Origin: a virus
Length of the DNA stretch: 36,495 nucleotides
Reading direction: 5' to 3' (one strand)
Virus record (IMG/VR): IMGVR_UViG_3300025000_000265
Coordinates: 1-36,495 of that record
Of the stretch, positions 17,204 to 24,824 are shown piece after piece (positions within the stretch are counted from its first letter, which is position 1; the number at the start of each line of letters is the position of its first letter). Below the pieces are notes generated by a model. The model ran no database searches, was not told the origin of the DNA, and worked only from the letters and a program-made list of their open reading frames with translations. A program made the translations under genes and the position numbers.

Positions 17204-19789
17204 TTGACTAAAATGAACGACAATGTAGAAAAACTTTTAGAAAAAAGATACTATTTAAGAGATAATGATGATAAATTTATTGAACACTCTTGGTCTGATA
17301 TATCTAAAAGAATAGCAACAAGTATTGCTCAAGCTGAAAATGAAAAGGATATTCCTTATTACATAAAACAATTTTATAATAAAATCAAAGATATGGAATT
17401 TATTCCTTCTAGTCCTTGTATTTTTAATGCTGGAACTCCATCACAATCTTTAAGTTCTTGTTTTGTAGTAGATATTGAAGATAATATTGAAGGTATTTTT
17501 TCTACAGTAGCAGAATGTGCAAAGATTTTTCAAATGTCAGGTGGAGCAGGATTCTCCATGAGAAAGATTCGTCCTAAAGGTTCATTATGTAAGTCATCTG
17601 GTTCTAATGCTTCAGGAGTATGTTCTTTCATGCATGTTTTTAATGAAGTTGTAAACAGAGTAAAACAAGGAAATAAAAGAAATGGTGCATTAAAAATTGA
17701 TTTGCCTTGTGATCATCCCGAAATTTTTGATTTCATTCACTCGAAGGATGATACAGAAGATTTGAAAAATATGAATATCTCTGTTAGTATTACAGATGAA
17801 TTTGTTGAAGCAGTAGAAAACAATGAGGATTGGAATTTAAAATTTAATGGATTAGTATATCAAACAATTAAAGCAATTGATCTGTGGAATGAAATTATGT
17901 TGTGTGCATGGAAAACAGGAGAACCCGGCTTGAGTTACCAGTCGAATATGGACGCAGGGAATATGAATCCCCAATTATATCCAACAGTATACGGAAATCC
18001 TTGCTTTACCTCAGACATGAGATTATTAACAGTGGATGGCTATAAAACATTTGAAGAATTGGCAGAAAAAGAAGTTAAAGTTATTAATTCGAACGGTGAT
18101 ATATCTGATGGTAATGTTTGGTACAGTGGAGAAAAAGACGTTGTTGAATTGACATTAAGCAATGATAGAAAAATTAAATGCACCCCTAATCATATTTTTA
18201 TGTTAAGCAACGGAGGTAAATGTGAAGCAGAAAACACATTAAATAAAAGTTTATTAGCTTTTCAAGCTATAAACCCAACTGTAATATCAATTGTTGATTT
18301 AGGAAAACAAAAAGTTTATGATTTCTCAGAGCCATTAACTCATTGGGGAATAGTAGAAGGTTTAGTAGTCCACAACTGTCATGAATATGTTAATATTCCC
18401 TATTCAAGTTGTAACTTAGCATCCGTAAACCTCAAAAGGGTAATTGATAAAGGAAAAGTAAATTGGTCTAAACTAAAAGAAAATATTGAATTAACTTTCA
18501 GATTCCTAGATGATATGATTACAATGAATAAACTTCCTCTTGAGAAAATAAAAACAATTACACACTTAATTAGACCAATTGGATTAGGTACAATGGGTTT
18601 TGCTCAATTGCTTTACGAACTAAAAATACCTTATAACTCTCAAAAATGCTTAGATTTTGTTGATGAATTGTACGGTTTTATTAAGAAAACATGTTTAGAT
18701 TATAATATAAAACTAGGAAAAGAAAGAGGAATATATCCTGCTTGGAAAGGTAGTAAATGGGAAGAAGAAAATCTTAAAGTTAGATGTTCTAGTATGACAA
18801 GTATTGCTCCTAATGGAAGTATTGCATTTATAGCTGACACAACAGGAGGAATTGAACCTCAATTTGCTTTGGTCTATAAGCGTAGGGATAAAGAAAATGA
18901 TGAATATATGGTTGCGGATAGCGTCTTTGAAAATTATCTAAAAGAGAACAACTTATACACAAAGGAAATACTAGATAAAATTAATGAAAATAAGGGATCT
19001 ATTAAAGGTTTAGATGATATTTTCACACAAGAAATTCAAGATATATTTGTAACTGCTAATGATATTTCTCCTGAATGGCATGTGAAAGTATTGGCACAAA
19101 TTCAAAAATACATATGCTTAAGTATTAGCAAAACTGTGAATTTGCCAAATGATGCAACTGTTGAAGATGTAGGAAATGTGTATCTAATGGCAGCAAAGAA
19201 TGGAATCAAGGGTGTGACCGTATATCGCGATGGTTGTAGAGCTAATCAAGTATTAAGTGTTGGAGAAACAGAAGAAATAGAAATTTCCAAACAAGATTTT
19301 ATTGTTCCTGCTGAAACATTAAAATATGCACATGCAGAAAGATTTAAAGTGTCTAGTGGTTGTGGTAGTTTTTGGTTATTCTTATGTTACGATGACGAAG
19401 GAAATCTTAGAGAAATATTCTCTCAATCAGCAACACAAGGAGGATGTCAGGGACTAACAGAAGCATTATCAAGAATGACTTCATTGGCACTTAAATCAAA
19501 TATTCATCCTGAAGTAATTATTGATCAACTTAAATCTGTTAGATGCCCAGTAAGCATGATGATGAGAAAAGAGAAAGGATTGGATTCTAGATCATGTGCT
19601 GATGCAATTGGAAATGCTATTAGAGACTTTATTAAGGGTAAAGATTTAAAAGTAGCAATAGTAAAAGAGACTAAAGTGATTCAAATTGAAAATCAAGATT
19701 CAACCAAGTGCCCTGAATGTGGTCATGAACTAGGTATGACAGAGGGTTGTCGAACGTGTCCTAATTGCTTTTATAGCAAGTGTTCCTAA
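17204..19789 (+). CDS. nrdJ: Adenosylcobalamin-dependent (class II) ribonucleotide reductase with in-frame mini-intein
   Basis: 861 residues as precursor, about 736 after splicing. TTG start at 17204 after TTGGAGG. Class II features: PSSPCIFNAGTP and LSSCFVVDI (first active-site Cys), GGAGFSMRKIRPKG, then the NPCHE motif carrying the thiyl-radical Cys and its Asn/Glu partners, IPYSSCNLASVNL, and SIAPNGSIAFIADTTGGIEP. A C-terminal zinc-ribbon tail (CPECGHELGMTEGCRTC...SKC) is typical of NrdJ. It reduces ribonucleotides to deoxyribonucleotides using B12, without oxygen and without a separate activator. Residues 267-391 are an intein inserted immediately before the Cys of NPCHE, so the unspliced enzyme cannot be active. 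It supplies dNTPs for the element's replisome. Confidence 0.92.
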   Translation: MTKMNDNVEKLLEKRYYLRDNDDKFIEHSWSDISKRIATSIAQAENEKDIPYYIKQFYNKIKDMEFIPSSPCIFNAGTPSQSLSSCFVVDIEDNIEGIFSTVAECAKIFQMSGGAGFSMRKIRPKGSLCKSSGSNASGVCSFMHVFNEVVNRVKQGNKRNGALKIDLPCDHPEIFDFIHSKDDTEDLKNMNISVSITDEFVEAVENNEDWNLKFNGLVYQTIKAIDLWNEIMLCAWKTGEPGLSYQSNMDAGNMNPQLYPTVYGNPCFTSDMRLLTVDGYKTFEELAEKEVKVINSNGDISDGNVWYSGEKDVVELTLSNDRKIKCTPNHIFMLSNGGKCEAENTLNKSLLAFQAINPTVISIVDLGKQKVYDFSEPLTHWGIVEGLVVHNCHEYVNIPYSSCNLASVNLKRVIDKGKVNWSKLKENIELTFRFLDDMITMNKLPLEKIKTITHLIRPIGLGTMGFAQLLYELKIPYNSQKCLDFVDELYGFIKKTCLDYNIKLGKERGIYPAWKGSKWEEENLKVRCSSMTSIAPNGSIAFIADTTGGIEPQFALVYKRRDKENDEYMVADSVFENYLKENNLYTKEILDKINENKGSIKGLDDIFTQEIQDIFVTANDISPEWHVKVLAQIQKYICLSISKTVNLPNDATVEDVGNVYLMAAKNGIKGVTVYRDGCRANQVLSVGETEEIEISKQDFIVPAETLKYAHAERFKVSSGCGSFWLFLCYDDEGNLREIFSQSATQGGCQGLTEALSRMTSLALKSNIHPEVIIDQLKSVRCPVSMMMRKEKGLDSRSCADAIGNAIRDFIKGKDLKVAIVKETKVIQIENQDSTKCPECGHELGMTEGCRTCPNCFYSKCS
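18002..18376 (+). other. 125-residue mini-intein in NrdJ (RIR1-type insertion at the catalytic Cys)
   Basis: The intein begins with Cys1 (CFTSDMRLLTVDGY, block A) and has block B as KIKCTPNHIFML (Thr and His of TxxH). It ends with block F (VYDFSEPLTHWGIVEG) and block G LVVHN, followed by extein Cys+1. Flanks are YGNP and CHEYVNI, which join to a normal NPCxE reductase motif. No LAGLIDADG or HNH endonuclease and no obvious linker insertion lie between blocks B and F, so it is a splicing-only intein. All four catalytic positions (C1, block B T/H, penultimate H, terminal N, C+1) are present, so splicing is expected. Confidence 0.9.
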
Positions 19790-19829
19790 TAATCTAAAAA
19801 AATAATTAAATGAAAAGAGGAAATTAAAA

Positions 19830-20432
19830 ATGAATAAAGAACAATTAAAAGCTAAATATGGTGATGTAGAAGTATTTGTAGTAAGTAATGAATTAACAAA
19901 GGACTTTGATACATTTGTAGAATTAGACAAGGATAATAAATATAGTAATATTTTCAATTCAGTAGGTAAATTTATTCATAGATATGACGCAGAGTTAAAC
20001 TTTGAGCATCGTCAAATCATTCCTTATTGCCTAGTCAAATGCCATGATAGCTATTTCATCACTCGTAGACTTGAAGGTGATGTAAGACTTACTGGAAAGT
20101 ATTCTCTAGGCGTAGGAGGGCATCTAGAGCGTGTAGATGGTACAGATAATAATTACATAAAGTCAGGAATGATGCGTGAACTAGATGAAGAAATTGATAT
20201 TAAATCAAGCATCAAATCCATCGATCTTATCGGCATGATTTGTTCTAATAATACAGAAGTTGACTCAGTACATTTGGGCCTTGTATATGTAGTAGAAGTT
20301 TCGGGATTAGAGGTTAGTGTCAAAGAAACAGAGACATTGGTTGGAGATTGGATTTCTAAAGATAGTTTATTAAATTTTGATGGAGAATTAGAAAGTTGGA
20401 GTAAAATTGCAGTAGAACAATTTATTAAGTAA
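19830..20432 (+). CDS. Nudix hydrolase-like phosphoesterase
   Basis: 200 residues, ATG after AAAGAGG. After a 60-residue N-terminal extension, YCLVKCHDSYFITRR and SLGVGGHLE (residues 92-100) lead into MMRELDEEIDI (115-124), the REL-EE core of the Nudix box; the spacing from GGHLE to REL is longer than the classical box. A substrate-side strand LIGMICSNNTEVDSVHLGLVYVV follows. Nudix enzymes hydrolyse nucleoside diphosphates linked to another moiety. Next to the reductase it could sanitise or adjust nucleotide pools, but the substrate cannot be read from sequence. Confidence 0.75.
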   Translation: MNKEQLKAKYGDVEVFVVSNELTKDFDTFVELDKDNKYSNIFNSVGKFIHRYDAELNFEHRQIIPYCLVKCHDSYFITRRLEGDVRLTGKYSLGVGGHLERVDGTDNNYIKSGMMRELDEEIDIKSSIKSIDLIGMICSNNTEVDSVHLGLVYVVEVSGLEVSVKETETLVGDWISKDSLLNFDGELESWSKIAVEQFIK

Positions 20433-20446
20433 AAATTTACAAATAT

Positions 20447-20512
20447 TTGGGATAAAGTGCTTAATTACATTTTATCCCAACCTTGAAACCCTAGTGGCAT
20501 AAAGGGTTTCAA
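20447..20512 (+). promoter_or_regulatory. Two tandem perfect 10-bp hairpins
   Basis: TTGGGATAAA (20447-20456) pairs with TTTATCCCAA (20471-20480). TTGAAACCCT (20483-20492) pairs with AGGGTTTCAA (20503-20512). Only 2 bases separate them and no T-run follows either, so they form a structured leader for the gene at 20562 and not a usual terminator. The sequence after them (GATGAAAGTGAAATTTTA) resembles that at about 708-722. Confidence 0.6.
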
Positions 20513-20561
20513 AATCAGACAATCCGATGAAAGTGAAATTTTAATTGAAAAGGAGATTATC

Positions 20562-20786
20562 GTGAAAAGATTAGAAAAAGCATATATTAAATATCCAAAT
20601 GGAATAGTATTCTCAAGTGAATTTTTAAAATCTGATACATATATCACAGATTGTTGCCCATATTTTATTGACTGTGGCAATGATGATTTAGATGAGGATA
20701 CTAAAATTGGGGAGTATGGATATATAAAAGGATGTAGAGGCATTACTTGTGAAAAGTGTTGGGATAAAGAATATATTGAAGCGTAA
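20562..20786 (+). CDS. Small Cys-rich protein
   Basis: 74 residues, GTG at 20562 after AAAAGGAG. Cys residues DCCPYFIDCG and later CRGITCEKCW suggest a metal-binding fold. Function unknown. First of three adjacent Cys-rich genes with short gaps (15 and 4 bases). Confidence 0.6.
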   Translation: MKRLEKAYIKYPNGIVFSSEFLKSDTYITDCCPYFIDCGNDDLDEDTKIGEYGYIKGCRGITCEKCWDKEYIEA

Positions 20787-20801
20787 AGGAGTTGCATAAA
20801 T

Positions 20802-21110
20802 ATGAAACCATGTGTACATTTTGACGGTGGTGTTTGTTATTCGCCTGACTGGGAAGAATCTTTTGGTGAAGGATGTTTATTAAACCATAAAGATTCATGT
20901 CCTCATTATAGTCCAACTACTTCAATCAAAGTAAAATACAAAAACTATCAAGGAATTACATCAATCAGAACTATTATTCCTCAAAATATCTATTATGGGA
21001 ACACGGATTACCATAAAAAAGATCAATGGTTATTAGAGGTTTGGGATATTGAAAAAGACGCTTCAAGAACTTATGCGCTAATGGATATTATTGAATTCAT
21101 AAAGGAGTAA
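20802..21110 (+). CDS. WYL-like small phage protein with N-terminal Cys/His cluster
   Basis: 102 residues, ATG after AAAGGAG. N-terminus MKPCVHFDGGVCY and CLLNHKDSCPHY could bind zinc. The C-terminal domain (VKYKNYQGITSIRTIIP, then DQWLLEVWDIEKDASRTYAL and IIEFIKE) matches the widespread small WYL-like module of phages that binds nucleic acid or ligand. Here the module is fused behind the Cys/His cluster. Function not known. Confidence 0.6.
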   Translation: MKPCVHFDGGVCYSPDWEESFGEGCLLNHKDSCPHYSPTTSIKVKYKNYQGITSIRTIIPQNIYYGNTDYHKKDQWLLEVWDIEKDASRTYALMDIIEFIKE

Positions 21111-21114
21111 GTAA

Positions 21115-21336
21115 ATGGAAAATAAATTATTAGAACTTAAAGAACAATTCTGTAATTTCTATTGTTCAAATAAAGGCAAATCTATAGATTCTGGTTTTGG
21201 TTGTAGTGGAGAAATACATTGTGGTGAATGCGGAGAATATATTTCTTGTGATCAACAACAATTCGGCACGTTTACTGAACTTTGTGAAGAATGTAAAATA
21301 CAAGACTTTATCAATTTCATCAGAGACGAACTATAA
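21115..21336 (+). CDS. Small zinc-ribbon protein
   Basis: 73 residues, ATG 4 bases after the previous stop with AAAGGAGTAAG as binding site. Contains CNFYCSN, then CSGEIHCGECGEYISC and LCEECK, eight or more Cys arranged as two possible zinc ribbons. It may bind nucleic acid or protein; family not recognised. Confidence 0.6.
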   Translation: MENKLLELKEQFCNFYCSNKGKSIDSGFGCSGEIHCGECGEYISCDQQQFGTFTELCEECKIQDFINFIRDEL

Positions 21337-21385
21337 ACTCTAAACTATAAAAATCACCAATGAACCATCATAAATTTAAATCAAC

Positions 21386-21399
21386 AGAAAGGAGGTGAT
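21386..21399 (+). promoter_or_regulatory. Full-length Shine-Dalgarno without a normal start codon
   Basis: AGAAAGGAGGTGAT is the complete complement of the 16S anti-SD. The only reading frame at proper distance starts with ATA at 21401 and encodes 12 residues (MKRKERTINERT) ending at 21439, overlapping the start of the next gene at 21426, which has its own AAAGGAG. It may be a coupled leader peptide. Confidence 0.45.
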
Positions 21400-21425
21400 T
21401 ATAAAAAGAAAGGAGAGAACCATAA

Positions 21426-21578
21426 ATGAAAGAACTTAAACAATGGCTAATTAATCATATTAATAATTTTTCTAAAGAATATTATAATGAAAGCACTTAT
21501 ATTTGGTCTAAGGGTTATAAAAAGGCATGTATAGAAATTTTAGAGATTATTAATAAGATTGAGAGCAAAAAGGAGTGA
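21426..21578 (+). CDS. Small basic protein of unknown function
   Basis: 50 residues, ATG after AGAAAGGAG. Sequence begins MKELKQWLINHINNFSKEYY and is helical with aromatic residues. Its TGA stop (21576-21578) lies at the end of the ribosome binding site of the next gene. No family recognised. Confidence 0.6.
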   Translation: MKELKQWLINHINNFSKEYYNESTYIWSKGYKKACIEILEIINKIESKKE

Positions 21579-21585
21579 CTATCAC

Positions 21586-22026
21586 ATAGAAAATTTACTA
21601 CAATTCCAAGAAGAATTATCTTTGAAATATAAATATCGCAAACTCAAATCATCTCTATCAGAAGAAGTAAGACAGAAATATCTAGATAATCTTCCACCTC
21701 AATTAAACATAAATGGTGACATTAATTCCAAAATACATAGCACAGACGGCACACTAATATCAAATGGTTATAATCGAATTGTCATAGGTGATTATGGTGC
21801 GTTCATTGAATTCGATAAATCTCAAGTAATTAAATCAAATCTTAAAGTAAAATTAGGTCAAGAATACAGAATCAATGATCCAAAGTATAGTGAGCATGTT
21901 AAGTATTATTGGCTAACACCTAAAGATGATAGCGATATAAAAGTTTATTTTCAGAAGAGAACTGTAAGTTATGCTGATTATAAAGTTGATATGTTTTATG
22001 TTTCTGTTTATGAAATTTTGTTATAA
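21586..22026 (+). CDS. Unknown protein with probable ATA start
   Basis: 146 residues if started at ATA 21586, which is 10 bases after the GGAG of AAAAGGAGTG (21568-21577). The only upstream canonical codon in frame, TTG at 21559, lies before this site and has no site of its own. N-terminus would be MENLLQFQEELSLKYKYRKL. The beta-rich C-terminal half (YNRIVIGDYGAFIEFDKSQV, EYRINDPKYSEHVKYYWLTP) looks like a phage protein of unknown function with a single compact domain. Translationally coupled to the 50-residue gene upstream. Confidence 0.7.
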   Translation: MENLLQFQEELSLKYKYRKLKSSLSEEVRQKYLDNLPPQLNINGDINSKIHSTDGTLISNGYNRIVIGDYGAFIEFDKSQVIKSNLKVKLGQEYRINDPKYSEHVKYYWLTPKDDSDIKVYFQKRTVSYADYKVDMFYVSVYEILL

Positions 22027-22039
22027 AGGAGTGAAATAA

Positions 22040-22369
22040 ATTTTACATATAGCAATAGTAGGATATAACTATGATTTGTCGTGTAAAGCACTTAGAGAAA
22101 TTGTAGAAAATGATATATCTTCTAAACCATATATCAAAAGAAAAGATAGAGTATTAATGGAAGATGAAACAACTTATATGGTTATATCTAGTGTAGATAA
22201 AGTTAGAGGTCATATATTTGATCAATTAATAATTGTTGATGATTCAAGATGGATGATATTTGAGAAGCAAGAAGAAATATTAGATTGGATGAAATATCGT
22301 TTATTTCATTCGTCATGTGTTCCAGAGGAATTTCAAATACAAAAATATGAATATCCTGTGATTAACTAA
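22040..22369 (+). CDS. Unknown protein with probable ATT start
   Basis: 109 residues from ATT 22040, 8 bases after the GGAG of AAAGGAGTG; a stop codon (TAA 22037-22039) directly precedes it, so no longer start is possible. The first canonical codon, TTG 22076, is 46 bases from the site and would remove the clear first strand and loop LHIAIVGYNYDLS, which looks like the beginning of a Rossmann-type fold. Later YMVISSVDKVRGHIFDQLIIVDD gives another beta-alpha unit. No catalytic family recognised. Confidence 0.7.
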   Translation: MLHIAIVGYNYDLSCKALREIVENDISSKPYIKRKDRVLMEDETTYMVISSVDKVRGHIFDQLIIVDDSRWMIFEKQEEILDWMKYRLFHSSCVPEEFQIQKYEYPVIN

Positions 22370-22389
22370 TTAGAAAGGAGTAAAAATAA

Positions 22390-23085
22390 ATGCCAATAAG
22401 AAATGAACAAATTGATGTATTGTTCAATTTAAAACTTCAAAAAGACCTTCAAGAACATGAAATTATCTGTTCTCATTGTGGAGGTACTGGATTACAAGTA
22501 GATGATAATCCATTTGGATTAAAAAGTGAAAATAGCAAAATTCATTTTCCACATAAGCAACAAGTTATTATAGGTTGCAGACATTGCTATAATGGAGTAC
22601 AAAGTAAATGTTTACATTGTGATAAAATTCTTGACAGAGGAAGTTCTAAATGTAATTGTAAACTGGCAAATTTAGAGCGTCTTCAAGAGCGCTACAATAA
22701 AGATTTAGAAACATGGAATAAAGCAAAGAAAATATCTTATGAACAAGCAATAAATGATTTTATTATGATTTATATAGATAATTATGATAAATATCTTATG
22801 GTTGAAGATTTAGAAGAATGGATAGAAGATAAAGAAAGTGACAATGAAGAAGAACTGATAAGTCGTAGAAGTTTAAGAATTTACGGAACAAATTCAATTG
22901 AATTATCTATAGATGCTTCTGGTATTATTGAAGATGCTTGTAGTGATTTACATGAAGATGCTATGGATAATATTTCAGATAGTGATCAAAAAGAACTTCA
23001 AGTTTTATTAAATAAATGGTGTGAGGATAATAAACAAGGGACTACTAGTTATTATGTTGATTATAGTGTTGGAATAAAATTATAG
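22390..23085 (+). CDS. DnaJ-type zinc-finger protein, unknown function
   Basis: 231 residues, ATG after AGAAAGGAG. CSHCGGTG (27-34) and then CRHCYNG, CLHCDK and CNC make repeated CxxCxG-like units as in the DnaJ central zinc domain; no J domain is present. A charged helical middle (LERLQERYNKDLETWNKAKK) and an acidic C-terminal half with WCEDNK follow. Such units hold unfolded polypeptide or nucleic acid; here the role is unknown. Confidence 0.6.
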   Translation: MPIRNEQIDVLFNLKLQKDLQEHEIICSHCGGTGLQVDDNPFGLKSENSKIHFPHKQQVIIGCRHCYNGVQSKCLHCDKILDRGSSKCNCKLANLERLQERYNKDLETWNKAKKISYEQAINDFIMIYIDNYDKYLMVEDLEEWIEDKESDNEEELISRRSLRIYGTNSIELSIDASGIIEDACSDLHEDAMDNISDSDQKELQVLLNKWCEDNKQGTTSYYVDYSVGIKL

Positions 23086-23091
23086 AAGGAT

Positions 23092-23466
23092 GTGAGTAAA
23101 ATAAAATTATGGGAGTATGTTCTTGAAAATGATAAAGAAGCAGACTTTATAAAATGGAGAAGTGGAGAAAATAGTTCGGGAGATAAATTGTTAATTTATG
23201 ATTATTGCCCTATGTCCTTTGAATGCTTAACTGGTACAGAATTTGAAAAAGCATTTAAATTAAAAAATAAAAAAGGAGATTGTAAATATCAAGAAATAGA
23301 TCATGAAAATATTCAATTAAAGGATTATGATGATGAAAAACAATTTGAGAAAGATTTTCTTAAAGAATATAAAATCTGTAGCGAATGTTGGAATAGGGAA
23401 ATAAAGAGTGAAGTTGATGAGGAATATGAAACATATTTAAAACTAAAAGATAAATATGAAAAATAA
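23092..23466 (+). CDS. Cys-containing unknown protein (start GTG or ATA)
   Basis: 124 residues from GTG 23092, which nearly abuts AGAAGGATG. ATA at 23101 is at better distance and yields MKLWEYVLENDKEADF. Features: YDYCPMSFECLTG near residue 45 and YKICSECWNRE near 105, suggesting a zinc site built from distant Cys pairs. Acidic overall. No family recognised. Confidence 0.6.
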   Translation: MSKIKLWEYVLENDKEADFIKWRSGENSSGDKLLIYDYCPMSFECLTGTEFEKAFKLKNKKGDCKYQEIDHENIQLKDYDDEKQFEKDFLKEYKICSECWNREIKSEVDEEYETYLKLKDKYEK

Positions 23467-23564
23467 AATAAAATAAAATAATGATATTAATGCTATATTC
23501 ATTAGGTATTAATGCTTTCCTATCAAGCATTTAATATAATAAATTAATAAAGGATTGGTTAAAT

Positions 23565-23819
23565 ATAAAACCTTTAGAAGACATACTCAATATGGTAAAT
23601 CGAGAGAATAAACTATCAAATTCAATTACTAACAATATTATTAAAGATATCTGTCAAAATTATTATGCAATGAAAGATTTTGAAGATAAAATTACCGAAC
23701 CTGCACGAGGGATTAGACAAATGCTTGAATCTACTCAACAAATATTTGAAAAACAAAAACCTCATATAGATAGAGGACTATCTTTATTCTTGTCATCAAT
23801 CAATAAACGATACCTATAA
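23565..23819 (+). CDS. Unknown helical protein with probable ATA start
   Basis: 84 residues from ATA 23565, 10 bases after AAAGGA (23549-23554). The first canonical in-frame start, ATG 23592, is 37 bases from the site and would drop the natural-looking MKPLEDILN. The rest is helical (NIIKDICQNYYAMKDFEDKI, MLESTQQIFEKQKP). No family recognised. Preceded by about 100 bases of AT-rich sequence with no visible promoter. Confidence 0.65.
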   Translation: MKPLEDILNMVNRENKLSNSITNNIIKDICQNYYAMKDFEDKITEPARGIRQMLESTQQIFEKQKPHIDRGLSLFLSSINKRYL

Positions 23820-23827
23820 TATAAGAC

Positions 23828-23858
23828 TGTAACCTATTGAGATAGGCATTAGGTTACA
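23828..23858 (+). promoter_or_regulatory. Hairpin with two alternative pairings
   Basis: TGTAACCT (23828-23835) pairs with AGGTTACA (23851-23858). Inside it CCTAT (23833-23837) can instead pair with ATAGG (23842-23846) around TGAG. The stems compete for CCT, which would suit a switch or simply a branched structure. No T-run follows. Confidence 0.4.
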
Positions 23859-24015
23859 ATTAAAATAACGATTGTGGATCTGGATTGCGTTGTTGGGAAT
23901 GTTTCAACTAGAAAAGTCTTGTAAATATTGCAGAGAAGAATTGATAAAAATATATAAAGAGGAGAAAGAATAATCATTCGAAAAACCTATTTTATCTTAA
24001 AAGGAAGGATACATT
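23859..24015. other. Short region without a convincing gene
   Basis: Frames here encode fragments such as CKYCREELIKIYKEEK (ATG at about 23902, ending 23974) with a CxxC pair but no ribosome binding site. This may be the remnant of another small Cys-rich gene. Confidence 0.3.
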
Positions 24016-24186
24016 ATGAAGACTGATATTTTTAAAATTAAAAAGGAAAATCAAGAACTAAGAGAGAGGGTTAAACAATTAGAGTCAGAATTAGATATAT
24101 ATAAGAGAACATTTGAAAATATTACAAATATATTTAATAAGCAAGACAAAGAAAGTCAAAAAACTCATTTAGAAGTTGTTAAATAA
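24016..24186 (+). CDS. Small coiled-coil protein
   Basis: 56 residues, ATG after AAGGAAGGA. A heptad-like stretch KKENQELRERVKQLESELD (residues 9-27) indicates a leucine-zipper-like coiled coil and dimer formation. No DNA-binding basic region precedes it. Function unknown. Confidence 0.6.
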   Translation: MKTDIFKIKKENQELRERVKQLESELDIYKRTFENITNIFNKQDKESQKTHLEVVK

Positions 24187-24224
24187 AATAAAAACTTTAA
24201 ATGATGTAGGAGGGAGTAAAACAA

Positions 24225-24275
24225 ATGCCATACATAATTAGACTATGGTTAATTACAAGTGGATTAATGTGTTAG
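24225..24275 (+). CDS. Possible 16-residue hydrophobic peptide
   Basis: MPYIIRLWLITSGLMC, preceded by a strong GGAGGGAG at proper distance. It lies alone between two supported small genes. It may be a membrane peptide or a decayed frame. Confidence 0.3.
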   Translation: MPYIIRLWLITSGLMC

Positions 24276-24314
24276 AAGAAATATAATTTATTAGAATATA
24301 AAGGAGAAAACAAA

Positions 24315-24506
24315 ATGAAATACAAATATCTCTCAGGAAGAAGCATAATCCCAGATGGAATCAAATCACCTAAATTAACTTGCCATGAATGTAATAAACC
24401 ACAATCAAGATCATATCGTACAGAATATAATAAAAACATTTGTTATTCCTGTAAGGTAAAAGATGAAAATGGTTCATTAGAATCAGAATTAAAGGAGAAA
24501 AACTAA
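24315..24506 (+). CDS. Small zinc-ribbon protein
   Basis: 63 residues, ATG after AAAGGAG. One zinc ribbon: CHECNKPQ and ICYSCKVK about 17 residues apart. The stop TAA is directly followed by the TTG start of the next gene, so the two are coupled. Function unknown. Confidence 0.65.
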   Translation: MKYKYLSGRSIIPDGIKSPKLTCHECNKPQSRSYRTEYNKNICYSCKVKDENGSLESELKEKN

Positions 24507-24698
24507 TTGGATATTCTACTATACAACTCAAAGAACGAAGTAGTAACCGCGTATACTTCAAATATTCCTAACTATGACCTCAACGATCAAATCACTATCA
24601 AAGATGAAAGTAAAAACTATAAAGTGGTTGACATCAATAAATACAGAATTACTGGTTATCCAGAACATGTGGCATTGGAATTAAAAGTAGTAAAATAA
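24507..24698 (+). CDS. Small beta-rich protein of unknown function
   Basis: 63 residues, TTG start immediately after the preceding stop, AAAGGAG 7 bases upstream. Alternating hydrophobic strands (MDILLYNSKNEVVTAY, QITIKDESKNYKVVDI, HVALELKVV) suggest a small beta barrel. No family recognised. Confidence 0.6.
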   Translation: MDILLYNSKNEVVTAYTSNIPNYDLNDQITIKDESKNYKVVDINKYRITGYPEHVALELKVVK

Positions 24699-24725
24699 AT
24701 ATTAAATTAAAGGATGTGGAGATGA

Positions 24726-24824
24726 GTGGATAAAGATACTAAAGTTTCATGTACAGATTGTATCAATTGGAATGAATTAAAAGAGAAACTGATAGGAGTT
24801 GAATTAATGATTGATAATAAATAA
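24726..24824 (+). CDS. Short Cys-pair peptide, truncated relative of the 26549 gene
   Basis: 32 residues, GTG start after AAAGGATGTGGAG. The core VSCTDCINWNELKEK matches VCKDCIH-EFAKMN in the gene at 26549, but this copy ends after about 30 residues. The homing endonuclease gene starts inside its last codons (overlap 24811-24824). I infer that the insertion of that gene replaced its 3' half. Family function unknown, probably zinc binding. Confidence 0.5.
   Translation: MDKDTKVSCTDCINWNELKEKLIGVELMIDNK

Noticed and set aside
20465-20797. 110-codon minus-strand frame
   Set aside because: Antisense to a supported gene and to the hairpins; no ribosome binding site pattern and low-complexity leader-like sequence.
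23902-23976. 24-residue CxxC peptide
   Set aside because: No ribosome binding site; kept only as possible remnant.
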